Translations under genes and position numbers: made by a program
In this document: positions 46,588 to 57,631 of the stretch, one piece after another
Layout: each line of letters opens with the position of its first letter
Position numbering within the stretch: position 1 is the first letter of the stretch
Notes under the pieces: generated by a model
The model's input: the letters and a program-made list of their open reading frames with translations, nothing else
Told to the model about the DNA's origin: nothing
Databases searched by the model: none
NCBI GenBank assembly: GCA_029204225.1
Contig: CM055095.1
Span: 11,687,506-11,751,505 of the forward strand
DNA: 64,000 bases
DNA from: Diphasiastrum complanatum
Taxonomy: Eukaryota > Streptophyta > Lycopodiopsida > Lycopodiales > Lycopodiaceae
Reading direction: 5' to 3'

Positions 46588-49029
46588 CAAATCTTGTGGG
46601 AAGATACTCTTTTAGTCTCAAAAAAGTGATTTATGAAAACCATCGCAAATACTTGCATGAAGGCCATCCATTCAGAGACACTCATAGAAGAGGTTTTGGA
46701 GGAAGAGTTGAGAGAGAGATGCCTCCAAAGAGGATGTCCGTGAAAGTTTGGCGAATACTATGGGAGGAATCTCAAGCAAAGCCAATCGATGGTATGAAAA
46801 GATTATCTATATTTCATTGTTTGGAATATTGGAATAACCTTTTAATTAATCACCTACTTGATCCCATGCACATACTTAAAAATGTGGGTGAATCTATTTG
46901 GAAACACTTGATTGGTGAAAAAGATACCATTGCTGCAAGGCACGATCTAAAAGAATCAAACACCAAAAAAGAATATTGGATAAAGGATGGTGAAGATCAT
47001 GCTCCAAAAGTACCTTGGACATTCACTAAGGAGGAGCTTAACCATGTGCGCTCCATTATCCATGACATTAGAACACCAACTGGTTTTGCCCATTCTCTAC
47101 GGTCATCATTCACAGTGGATGGAAAGTTGCAAGGTCTCAAATCTCATGATTGGCTTAAGATGATTCAATTCATCTATCCATTGTCAATTCGTGGGTGCTT
47201 GTCAAAAGATATTTGTGAGACCATATACAAACTATCAATCATTGTCAGGTATTTACATGTACTTGGTGAATTTTTTCTACTTAATATTTATTGATTGGAA
47301 ATTCAAATAGACATAAAATGGATTGAATATGTTGCAGATGGATGTGTTCAAAAGAAATCCGTGAGCTGGATCTTCGCAAGAGACATGAGGATATGGTGGA
47401 GATTGTGTGCATGTTTGAGAGATATTTTTCGACTTCCATCATGGACTCACAAGTGCATTTATTGGTGCACTTGGTTGAAGAAGTTTCTATTGCTGGTCCA
47501 GTGCACACTAGGTATAAGTGCATAAATTATCTTTTGCATGTGTATTTAAACTAGATCAATTGATACATGAACTCATTAAATAAAACACTTATTTTTAACC
47601 ATTTGTGATTTTTTAGGTGGATGTTCTTCATGAAAAGGTACATGAAAGTCTTAAATGATTTTGTGCATCAAAAGGCAAGGCCTGAAGGTAGCATGTCAGA
47701 GGGATGGTTAGTACATGAATCTCTCTTTTATGTTATTGAAATTTTGCACCAACTACATCCATCTGCTCCACTATTGTGGCGTGATGAGGAAGCCGAAGAT
47801 GTAACTCGTGAAAAACCTCAAGGGATGGGAAAGGTCCATAGGTTGGCACCCTTCCAACGAGAAATTTTTTTTTAATTTTGGAGTTATGGATAAATGGTTA
47901 GACCTATATGAAGAAGAAAAAAAAGAGAGGGCCTTGTCTAGAAAGCGCCAACGACAAAACAGAGGTCGACACATGGCCTCAAGTTCACATGATCTTGAGC
48001 CATTGCCCAAGCAATGCACTATAGAGTGGATGCATGACACACTACAAAAAGCAACAAAAGAGGGACAAAAAATATCAAATGCAGAATGGGACTTTGCAAG
48101 AGGATGCGAATGGAAGGTATTCTTCTTTAGATACTTTATTATTAGAACATTCTTGTTTATAACAATATTTGTTTAATCATTTTGAATCACCATGTTCATT
48201 CACAGTGATTATTTATGAGATTCATGTTTGTCATGTGGCAGTGCAAAACATATAATGCTATATGGGCTTTTGGTTTCCACTTTCGTGTTGAAAGGATTGA
48301 TAACAAGAGACGCACACACGATTGTGGTGTAATAGCATCTTTTCAACAAAAAAGTCAAAGTAGTGCACGAGATCAGAATCCCATCTCAAGAGATATAGAA
48401 TACGTAGGAACTATACAAATTATTTATGATGTGTCATTTGGTGAAAGTGGACACTATTTTTTATTTGATGTGAAATGGTTCAAGGTAGTTTGTAGAGGGC
48501 CAAATGCAATCGTAAAATCGGATCCAAGTGGATTTTTTGCAATTGATTCATCAAAAACATTGAGCATGGAGTCCGTTGACACATTGTTGTTGCCTCGTCA
48601 CTGTGAGCAGGTGCACATGCTATGCTATAATGTTTTTCATTTTATTGCAAGTGACTTCAGTATTTGAGTTTTCGATATGCTCTAAAATAGTGATTTTTGC
48701 AGGTGTTTTCTTAACCAGATTGACTAAACAAGATATGGTAGTTTGTAGCTCAAATTGAACCACATTTACGACGAGTATTTGAGGGTGCAAATGTTGAGAA
48801 TGAACTGGAAAACCTTCATTTTAACTATGAGATTGAGCTACCTAGAGATGTAATAAATCGTCAAACCATACTTGAAGCACTCACTTCCATAGATGTTGAG
48901 AATAGAAATTCTAATAGTCAAGATGATGAAATAATTTTTGAAAGTGAGAGTGATGATGAAAATCATCTAAGAGGAGATGAATTGCAAGATGTTGTCGCTG
49001 ATGAAATTGATTCTTGTAATTCTGAATAA
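46588..49029 (+). pseudogene. CACTA (En/Spm) TNP2-like transposase, 5' truncated, intron-containing
   Basis: Exon A (to 47248) has a Transposase_21-like region (KVIYENHRKYLHEGHPFR, then LEYWNNLLINHLLDPMHILK) and the start of DUF4218 (LKSHDWLKMIQFIYPLSIRG). Exon B is 47338-47511. Exon C starts at 47617; the AG|G junction restores HTRWM and leads into KRYMKVLNDFVHQKARPEGS. A frameshift in a T-run at about 47870 is followed by a Lys/Arg-rich stretch to 48116. The exon at 48241-48609 has a DUF4216-like region (VGTIQIIYDVSFGESGHYFL). The last part, about 48709-49029, is an acidic tail ending in TAA. It would cut and paste CACTA elements. The N-terminus is missing and frameshifts plus stops near 48725 inactivate it. 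Confidence 0.85.
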
Positions 49030-49289
49030 AAATTGATTATTGCAATTCTGAATGAAATTGATTCTTGCAATGCTTTCAAATGATTGTTATTTAGCCAAAA
49101 TAGAGTCTCATTTATGGTCAAGTAAGTGAAAAGAATAGACAGAGTTTGACTTCAATCCCATTTTTTTGGAGATAATGTCGGTGAAGATAGATGTAGGCTT
49201 CATATTCCAAGAAAATTCTCATTTTTTAACAAATGTTGCAAAGGCAGTAAATCAATAAAAGCATGTGAGTTAATGAAATCACCACCACA
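49030..49289. other. CACTA 3' flank
   Basis: A duplicated TGAAATTGATTCTTGCAAT-like word follows the stop codon. No terminal repeat could be identified. Confidence 0.4.
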
Positions 49290-49440
49290 AACTATGACAA
49301 AATCAAGTGTTTCATCATAGTCAATCCCCTTGAATTGAGCATATCCCTTGGCAACTAGTCTTGTTTTATAATTGTTCATACTACCATCTTGATTAAGCTT
49401 GATCTTAAAAACCCATTTGCAAACAGTAACATTTTGTATC
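49290..49440 (-). pseudogene. Copia RT fragment
   Basis: The minus strand reads VCKWVFKIKLNQDGSMNNYK, then TRLVAKGYAQFKGIDYDETL, the copia RT fingers. Only about 150 bp remains. It is followed on the right by a leader-like stretch and a PBS at 49661. Confidence 0.85.
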
Positions 49441-49660
49441 TTTGATGGAGGATCAATAATTTTACAAGTATCTCAAACAATGCATCATGTACTCACTCAC
49501 TTTTCATTACATCAAATCACTCTTTTGTTGCTACAATTTCATTCACACTTGAAGGAACATCATCAAATTCAAGGTAGTAATAAGGGCAATAAAAATTAAA
49601 CAATCATCAACTTGTAATTGCTTCTCTCTTCCTTGTATTTGAGCCTTGATGGTTGCATTT

Positions 49661-49673
49661 GGAACTGATACCA
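49661..49673 (-). other. Primer binding site-like sequence
   Basis: Minus-strand TGGTATCAGTTCC follows TTTTAACA. It matches the initiator-Met PBS at 9 of the first 10 positions. An LTR, therefore, may start at about 49672 and extend right. Confidence 0.6.
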
Positions 49674-50380
49674 TGTTAAAATCAAAGGTTATGAACCTCA
49701 TTTGATACTAAAACCTTGAAAAAGCATCAAAGGTTTCACTTATATCTAATAGATAGAAAACTAGCACACAATTCAACCTATTTTGCATCTAATTGGCAAA
49801 GGCTTTTGAACACCACAATAAAACTAGAAATAATTGATCTTCACATCTTGTCACACACGTGGAAAGTATAATACTTTGTTCAGATTCAGATCTATTTATT
49901 AGACATAAAAAATATCACATTCATCATTCATCAATTTCTCATTAAAGAGAAAACTTGCCAAAATCACCATCTCTTGATAATCTCTCGAAGTATGTACAAA
50001 ATGAGCTCTCAATCCATTCAAATGATCTCGGATATGAGATTAGGTAGAGTGCCATTAGGGTAGATCCTAAACCCCTGGCTCTCAAAGCCTTAGATCATGC
50101 ATAATTACCCTCTTGGTAGCTCAAGTCAACTGTCTTATAAAAGTAGGTGGCTGCCCTCATCAAAAATCCCAATAATCTAGGAACACCATAATATAATTCA
50201 CTTTAGAAAAATACTTATTTAACTAATTCCATTTCATTATAAACATGCAAAAAAAAAAAAAAAACCTCATTATAACAGAATTCACTTTAGAAAAAAATAT
50301 ATATAGCGTAATCATAATATAATTCACTTTAGAAATATATTTATTTAACTAATTTCATGTCATTATCAACATGCAAAAAA
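49674..50380 (-). repeat. Probable 5' LTR and AT-rich tail
   Basis: Lies on the LTR side of the PBS-like site. No ORF. At 50190-50370 the word ATATAATTCACTTTAGAAA occurs three times with TTATTTAACTAATT and A-runs, a local tandem repeat of about 70 bp. Confidence 0.5.
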
Positions 50381-50392
50381 CAAAAAAAAAAT

Positions 50393-50740
50393 GTGTGGAT
50401 AATCCACGTAGAAGATATCCACGCATGGATATCTTTAACTTTCAGTCTCGTTCGGTGAACAGACTAAAATTCGCGTGGATTATCCATGCCAAAATTGCTT
50501 TCTGGCGCCACCAACCTTCCCTCCCAAGCAGTTGCCGAAATTTTCAAAATTCAATTTTGCGTGGAATCCACGCACATAAATTTTTTGGCGCCGTGTCAGA
50601 AAAACACCGGTAGACTGACCGGAGGCGTGTTCAAAATTTTTTTGACGTAGATAATCCACGCGTGGATGTTCCACGCAAACAAAATTTCGAAAAATCGACT
50701 AAGTGTCGGGTCTCGTTTGGATACTCTGCGTGGATAAACA
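50393..50740. repeat. Cluster of GCGTGGAT-based palindromes
   Basis: GTGGATAATCCAC (50395-50407), a 10-bp stem AAGATATCCA/TGGATATCTT (50412-50435), TGGATTATCCA (about 50476), GCGTGGAATCCACGC (50561-50575) and ATCCACGCGTGGAT (50653-50666) all use the same core. Further half-sites lie at 50670 and 50727. It could be foldback DNA or repeated binding sites. Confidence 0.85.
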
Positions 50741-50746
50741 CAAAGT

Positions 50747-52031
50747 TTTCTAGTTGTGCTACATGTGATGCTACTGGTCTTGAAGATAGAATTTTTTTCC
50801 TTGTTGATCTTTTGACTACCATGGATTGGATTAAAATGTACATGGATTTAATTGGAAAGAAGGACACCTTGAGTAATGTTGAGAATATCTTTATCAACCT
50901 CCCTAAATATGTTAATAAAATTGCGGAAGAAGAAAGGTTTTGCAATACTCATCTTTGAAAGATATTTGCTTCTTTGGAGAATGAAAATAGTGCTTTGACG
51001 TCTAATATTTCTACCCCATTGAACCCCCTCTTTCTTTGCATCCGTTGATTTTTGTTTATGACCTTGATGAAGAAAGTGCTTCCCAACTAGAATCCTTCTC
51101 AGAAGAAATCTGTAAAGTAGACAATCAGTCTTCCTTTGAGTTCTGTCAAGTCAAGATTTACCAAGTACCTTTGGTGTCTAGTCGAACTATCAAGTTTAAA
51201 TATGCCAAAATTGCCTACAAGCTATGGAGTCTCCCTTTTGTGAATTTTTTGGCACCTATCTCTATTGAACTTTGGATTGCTCTTGCCCACCTTACTGATG
51301 TTGAAGTCAATACCTACAAGCAAGTCACTTGATAAAAAAATCATGCCTTTGACACTCCCGTTCCCTTTAATAATGTCATCAAAATTAACAGATTTGAGCC
51401 TGCGAGATGTCCTTCTAAGCAAACCTAGGTTAGAACTAAAGGCCATTTTGAGACTGGTTTTAACGGAATGAACTTACATCATGCTAGGATCTGAAATTGG
51501 AAAAGGCCTTTCTTTAAATGTAGATGCGGTGACAAATGCAAATCTAACAATTCCTCCATTATCTGGATTGACCATGCTTTTTGGTTTATGATGAATAATC
51601 TTGCTAAATTTTTTCCTAGTGCTTCCCTACAGAACCAAATGAATGCTTTTTTCCTTGGGCTACATAAACCTGCAAGAGACGTTGTCAAATCCCACCTTGT
51701 CTTTCTTTTCATTAGATAGTACATATCACGACACCGCCATAGAACTCACCAATGACCCTAATGCCAAACTTTTAGCACACCTTGGTGATGCCGAGAACAT
51801 CCTCGAAATTGATCGCCTTTGAAAAAGCCCAGTTTTTCTACTTTGCAAGACAAGTACTTCCAAAATACGAGCAAACAATCAAGGTCCTTCAATTTGAATA
51901 ATCCACGCTCAATCATGTCTGGTAGCGGCAACAAGAAAAGGAAATACTTTTCTAATAAAGGCAATACGGGACAAAGCAACAACGAAAAAGAAGATTTTCC
52001 CATTAAAAACTTGAATTTTTACCGAGACTAA
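50747..52031 (+). pseudogene. Unrecognised plus-strand coding-like region
   Basis: Frames at 50662-50958, 51036-51332, 51265-51471 and 51819-52031 follow each other with small frame changes. They are hydrophilic, with Asp/Glu/Lys-rich and Leu-rich stretches (for example LEDRIFFLVDLLTTMDWIKM, later SGSGNKKRKYFSNKGN). The final Lys-rich part before 52031 resembles the tail of a Gag-type protein, but I see no zinc knuckle. It may be gag of an unrecognised gypsy family. Confidence 0.35.
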
Positions 52032-52204
52032 TCCATGTGTAGGAAAGAAGGAGAAGAAACAAAAAGATCACTGGAGGTCAATGCAGCAGGAAGAGTACAA
52101 CTTATGGTTAGGAGAAACAAAGAGAAGATTTTCTTACATTTATGCTATTACGATAGATGCTTTGAGAGTATAAATGTCAAACAATTATATTCCAAGACTT
52201 TATT

Positions 52205-52740
52205 TCAAATTTTTGGTTGAGAAAATTGTGTTTGGTTAGACTTATTTTCCGCATGTAAAACATGAATAGTACAAGCCCTTTCAAGTCTTTTGTGGGACTC
52301 TTTCAAAAGTGACCAGTCCGTCTTATCTTCATGATCGAGGTTAAAAAACCAGTCACGTGCTTTAGCGATCATGGTCATGGAAAACAGTTGGACCATATCA
52401 TCTGGAGATGTTTCACCGTAAACGTTACATGCATTCTCAACTACCGTCAAACTTTGGTAGATCTAACTTGGATGTTCTTTTCTCATGATGAGCACTGTGG
52501 GTAGAAAAAGTGCCATTAAGGTGGGTTCTGGCCTATGGAAGTTCGGTACCATAAAAATGGGCTCGTGCTCGTGAAGACTCGGCTCTATCAGGTTCTTGTC
52601 CCTCAAATGGATTTGCGGATGATCCATGTATTTGGGCCCGCATTTGGTAGAACCTATGGCATCTGATTTGTTCAGTTGTAGGGGACTTGATCTCGTATGG
52701 ATAATCTTTTGAGATTTCAAAATATGTATGCTGGTCCATT
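52205..52740 (-). pseudogene. Gypsy-type Gag fragment
   Basis: Frame 52205-52450 reads GETSPDDMVQLFSMTMIAKA, then RDWFFNLDHEDKTDWSLLKE, the Retrotrans_gag core (helices around a conserved Trp). Frames 52463-52739 upstream continue the N-terminal part with stops and shifts. It lies in the same orientation as gypsy K at 53374-54600, but in the wrong order for one element, so it is a separate fragment. Confidence 0.7.
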
Positions 52741-53085
52741 GGGAACTATTGTGTCTTTTTTGTGTTGGGTATGGTTTGTTTGGTGTTTTTTGATTTTTTA
52801 GGGTTTTTGGTAATTTTGGATTTTTTTGGGTTTTTAAGGAAGTCAGGGGGGGGGGGTCTCAATATGAAAAGAGCTTTCTATTGGTATGGGTTTTATTTTT
52901 TGAAATTTGTTTTTTGGTGTTCATGCCAAAAAAAAAAAAAAAAACTCAAACTCTAAGGCTCTAGAAAGATGGTGGTTCGATCAAAACTACAATCAGAGGT
53001 CTCGTTTGAAAGTTATGTGGGTTGGTCTTAATCCGGTCCGGTTGAGATGAGAGTTAAGTGATCCAGTCGAGAATTGACTTATTTA
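52741..53085. other. T/G-rich spacer
   Basis: TTTTTGG-rich sequence with a G9 run (52848-52856) and an A17 run (52926-52942). No gene seen. Confidence 0.5.
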
Positions 53086-53395
53086 CCTCATTTGAGATCT
53101 GATCGCATCCTTCGGTCAAGATCTGAACCAGAACTTTCGGTCGAGATCTGACGCGATGCCTCAGTCGAGAACTTAACGCAATGCTTCGGTCAAGATCTAA
53201 CATGATGCTTCGGTCGAGATCTGATGCGATGCCTTGGTCGAGATCTGACGCAATGCCTTGGTCGAGATCTAAGTCAGAAAATGACTCAGTCAAGATCTGA
53301 GTCAGAAAACGACTCGGTCGAGATTTGAGACAGAAAACAACTTGGTCGAGATCTCAAATTTTTTTTTGTTTGGTCACTGTTCGGTCGAGACGTGG
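53086..53395. repeat. Minisatellite with GGTCGAGATCTGA unit
   Basis: About ten units of 24-29 bp, each starting GGTCGAGATCT or close and ending CAATGCCTT, GATGCTTC or CAGAAAACGACTC. Variation suggests an old array. The Ser/Asp-rich ORF across it is an artefact. Confidence 0.85.
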
Positions 53396-54603
53396 AGAAG
53401 AAAGGGCATCAGTCGAGAATGGGAGCATGAGAGGATGGTAGGACCGTGAGGAATGAATGAAGTGCTTTGGTTGTAGGAGGTGTGTGTGGGCAGATTTTCT
53501 AGTGGATGTTGTATTTTGGTTAGAATGCGACAGATGATCTTGTTTGAGAATTCTGCTAACGGGTTACATCGAGGATAGTATGGCACCTATGCTTTTGCAA
53601 TGCTTCACAAAATAATGGGTCAGAAGGTTATGTACAACGTCATTGAGGAAATGAGTCCCTCTATCACTCACTAACTCTATCGAACAACCAAATCGAGTGA
53701 TGATATTTTCATATAAAAACTTGGCCGTAACTTTGGCTATAGCTTGCTTTGTCGCTCTAGCTTCTACCCAATTCATAGCATAGTCAATGGCTACTAAGAT
53801 GTATATGGATTGAGTACCTCATGCGACTGGGCTAATCAGCCCTATAAAATCAATTTCCCATTTATGAAACGCTTCTCCTTTGGCTATTGAAGTTAGTGGC
53901 ATAAAATCAGCACGTTGAGGAATGCTTATTTATTGGCGGACATCACAAGCTTTAATTTGTGCGTAACTATCTTAAATAATGTCGTTCACCAAAACCCGGC
54001 TAATAAAATTTTCTTAGCGGTACTGTCAAACGAGAAGTGCCCTCCTCCTTCACCTTCATGTGTCAGGGAAATTATTTGTTCAACTTCATCTTCATTAACA
54101 CATCTCCTGATAATTACATCTACACCTTTTTTATACAGTTGTCCAACAATTAAAAGGTAAGGCCTAGATTTCAATATCAGTTTACTCTTATCAACTTTAG
54201 ACATAGTTGGGTCTGGTACTTTGGTTGATAGAAATGAGACTATTTCTTCAGCCCATCTAGGAGTAGCGTCGATTTGGAATAGGTAGGCATTTGGTAGTTT
54301 GTCATTGATAGGCTTTGTAACTCTATCAGCCGATGCTATTCCGGATAAATGGTCAGCAAGAAAATGTTGCTTACATTTCCTAACAATAATCTTGAGGTCA
54401 AATTTTAAAAGGATAAGTAACCATCTAGCTATATGACCCATGTTGCACGATTTATTCAACAAATATGACAATGCTTGGTGATTAGTAAAAAACTTGAATT
54501 GATTTTCTAATAAACAATGACATAATCTCTGGACAGCATATATCATTGCTAAAGCATATCTTTCAGTTGTAGAATAATTTACTTCAGCGGGGACTAACTG
54601 TCA
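53396..54603 (-). pseudogene. Gypsy K RNase H and integrase
   Basis: Frame 53986-54546 covers the RNase H end (FFTNHQALSYLLNKSCNMGH, then KQHFLADHLSGIAS) and the integrase zinc-binding region (LTHEGEGGGHFSFDSTAKKI then LLAGFW). About 53940-53780 holds the start of the core. Frame 53564-53776 has LVSDRGTHFLNDVVHNL with the second Asp. Frame 53374-53586 has NPLAEFSNKI, which keeps the catalytic Glu that gypsy H lost. It is related to gypsy H but clearly diverged. RT is absent because a copia piece abuts at 54604. Confidence 0.9.
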
Positions 54604-54835
54604 GCTTTGGAAGATGGCCAAAATAGTCCTAAGATATATCTCATCAACTAGGAATCTTGGCATACTCTACAAAGGGACTAATCTTGGCTTAAGAGCCTAT
54701 AGTGACTCGGATTTTGCAAGTTACAACACAGTCGAGGGTAGCGAATTGTCGAGTCAAGTCGACCGTTTACTTTGTGGAGTCGATGTCAATGTGAGACTCG
54801 AACTCGAGTATTGTTGAGTGTCGAGTCGACCTTGC
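54604..54835 (+). pseudogene. Copia linker/RNase H fragment
   Basis: Reads KMAKIVLRYISSTRNLGILY then LRAYSDSDFASYNTVEGS, the region between RT and RNase H, including the first catalytic Asp of RNase H. It is plus-strand, opposite to gypsy K. The remainder is replaced by tandem GAGTCGA words (about 54730-54830). Confidence 0.8.
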
Positions 54836-56960
54836 TCTACTATATCCATGTATTTATGTAGACTGTTTGATTGTGTGAGTAAAACTGTAGACTGTTATAG
54901 AGAGTGGATATTTACATAAGTACTCAGTTGATGAATTCAGGTGAGTAGGAGTAAGATTTACTTCAACATGTAGTTTTTGAGAATGTACATGGTTAAGCAT
55001 TACTAACTAAAATGGTGAAGCACTACTTACTAGAATGGTTAAGTATTGGGAGTGGAGTGTGCATGCAAAATCACTTTTTGTTTAGGCATTATGGTAACTT
55101 TCTCTCTAGTACATGACATTTCTTGATAGGCCTTTTTGTCTATTGGAAATCTAGTGAATGTCTAGCAGGATGGGTGTTGCAACACAATTGCAGATTCTTT
55201 TTAGCTACAAATATACCATAATGGCCAGTCCATAATTGGACGTAATATTCTTAAGGAGGGAAAAATCAAGCAACCATACTCACTCACAAGTTGCATAGAA
55301 TTAGGTATTACATAAATGTCATATAGCTACCAACTTTAGTAAAATATCTAAAAAAGCATATGCAATGTTCATTTCCAATTCACTCAATGCAAATATGAAT
55401 TTTGATATTTGTGCTAGGTAAATAAGTGATACATTTTAAACTAATACTTTCAATAGCTTCATAATTCACACAACGTATAGCGTTGCAATTACTAGTTGGA
55501 TAGGTCAAAATTCAAAATAGACAAAAACTTATGGCTTCGAACATTTCAAGATTATCATATTGCACATCAATAAAAGTATACTATGTCAACGAGTTAAGCT
55601 CTAGCACCTTCTTTGTCTCTCTATGGACATGACTACTTGTAACTAGTTGACTATGGACAAGTGTACAATTTGATACATTGTATGACATTTCTAATTCTTG
55701 CACACTACACATGGAGACCATTTCACAACATGGCATACCACCTTTAGTCTGACATGTCCTCATTCATGCACACAAGGGTTTGAACTTAGTTGAGCAAGCC
55801 CAAAAGCCAACGTCTTCCTCCATGAATCCTTAGATCTACCATGACTAAATGTAAGCATTGTAAATAGATAAAGGTTTGTACAAAATTCAAGAAAGTACTC
55901 AATTAACCTTGCTCAAAATGGCTAAAATATGCTTCTAGCATTGGGCCAATGTTATTATCGTACTACAAAATTTGATTGAGTATGAGCCATAATTGTTATG
56001 TTCAAGCTAGTGATCATTGTGCCACACCTACACATCTTTTTGCATGTGACTTGAAGTTGCTATTGAAAGTGACACTTACATTTTTGTCTTGCCTTTATAT
56101 ATATTTGAGGAATATAGTGATTTGTGGGGACTTAATCCTTTTGTCTCTCACTAGTCACTACATGAAGACGACATTCTTTTGTTATATTTGAGATAGTTCA
56201 CTTGATGATTAATATAACTATTGTTTGTTCCACACAATCACGCTTACTCTTATCCCTAGAAAGCAGAGTCAAAAGATTACTTAAGCGTACAGTCATAATA
56301 TTACTGTACAAATAACAAGCTATAGAATATGGTAGTGCGAGATAAACTTTGTGGTTTGTTTCTATGGTGAAGTAAGGATACATTTGATTGTGCCAAGTAT
56401 CATAAAAAACCAACCCATCATCACATGGAGTGGTGAAGGACATGCCATCCTCCACAATAAACTACAAAAATAGTGGAAAAAAGATGGTAATGTGTTGACA
56501 ATGACATGCATTCAATATCTTCCTATTATTTTATCAAGAGAAGATCTCCAATGCAAATTTCTAGAATCCATGGTCCACACACTCCATTCCATGTATCATT
56601 GTAAATAAAGGGATGCAAGAAATATCAAATAAAGCCAGGAAAAGAAGCTGGGCAGATTTACAAGCGCAAAAAAGGGAAAACAAGAAACGCTTGGATCATG
56701 GATGCACTCAAATAGAGAATTGTCACATGCTATTGCAAGACAGGTCCCACACGAGCTTGAATGCCAAGTTACTGCTGCTGGTTTTTTGCCTTTATTAATG
56801 GTGACGGTGAGTCATGGGAGATATACTGAAATTCAAAAGCCCTCAGCGCTCTTCGATGTTCACGCTACAAGACTTTTTCTCCCTGGTCCCGTGATCAGAG
56901 TGCTTGCATTATGCTTTTGAAACTAGAAACGCCGCCTCGTTGTAATAATAAAAGAGAAAA
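54836..56960. other. No gene recognised before the tRNA
   Basis: About 2.1 kb of AT-rich DNA. ORFs of 60-85 codons (for example 56198-56455 minus, 55976-56191 plus) show no domain or splice logic. It is free of recognisable pol domains. Confidence 0.5.
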
Positions 56961-57031
56961 GGTCCTACCGAGATTTGAACTCGGGCTACTGGATTCAGAG
57001 TCCAGTGTCCTAACCACTAGACCATAGGACC
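56961..57031 (-). tRNA. tRNA-Gln (anticodon CTG)
   Basis: The minus strand folds as a complete 71-nt cloverleaf. Acceptor GGTCCTA pairs with TAGGACC. The D arm is GTC...GAC with TAGTGGTTAG loop. The anticodon arm is CTGGA-CTCTGAA-TCCAG with anticodon CTG. The variable loop has 4 nt and the T arm is CCGAG-TTCAAAT-CTCGG. The internal promoter boxes are present (A box TGGTCTAGTGGTTAGGA; B box AGTTCAAATCT, slightly off the GGTTCGANTCC consensus). No encoded CCA, as expected for a nuclear gene. Plant nuclear tRNA-Gln is very similar, but a mitochondrial-derived copy was not excluded by comparison. Confidence 0.95.
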
Positions 57032-57626
57032 ATTGGATGTAATTATCTCTTCAATCACTTTATAAGAATAAAACCTTGTATGTCGTGACTTACATGCTAC
57101 TAGCCTCACGTGTTTCTATATACAACAAAATGTCCCCTTAACAACGTTTCACAAGGTTTCCTCAAAAAATTCTCATGCTTTTTTAATTCTCCCAAGAGTC
57201 TAATTTGTGTAGTTGGACTTGATTCATAATTTGCATAGTTGCAAAAGAGTCTCTCTAAGTTGTTTGTTAAAAACTAGTTGGACTTATTTCATAATTCCAA
57301 TCGTTGCATAAGAGTCTCTAATGTTTGTGATGAGACTACTTGAACTTATTCATAATTTACATAGTTGCCAAAAAAGGCTAATAACATGAACAAAGTCCAA
57401 AATTTGATAAAGGCTAAATGGAGCAAGAGAGTTAGCCTCGATATCTTTTAGAATCGATCACTTAAGGCAGGAACTAATAAACTCCAATGCATACAAGGAT
57501 TTAGTTGATCAAGTTGGTTGAAGAAGCTGCTTTTTCGCATTCACATGAAAAAAACAAAGTGAAATTCACTATGAGAAGCAAAGCCAAGTATGTTGCTCTC
57601 GGGTAGAGAGAGAAAATATACTCACA
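57032..57626. other. No gene recognised between tRNA and the non-autonomous element
   Basis: Contains a roughly 60-bp diverged tandem repeat (TTGGACTT..CATAATTT..CATAGTTGC..AAGAGTCTC) at 57205-57370, repeated about three times. A T-run downstream of the tRNA gene is not obvious on the minus strand. Confidence 0.5.
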
Positions 57627-57631
57627 CTTGG
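57627..57631. other. Left target-site duplication CTTGG
   Basis: CTTGG immediately before the LTR at 57632 is repeated exactly at 62757-62761 after the other LTR. Confidence 0.95.

Noticed and set aside
46458-46600. CACTA terminal inverted repeat
   Set aside because: No CACTA(C/G) end or inverted partner could be found by eye; the short repeats are not enough.
53054-53293. Asp/Leu/Ser-rich minus-strand ORF
   Set aside because: It is a translation of the minisatellite.
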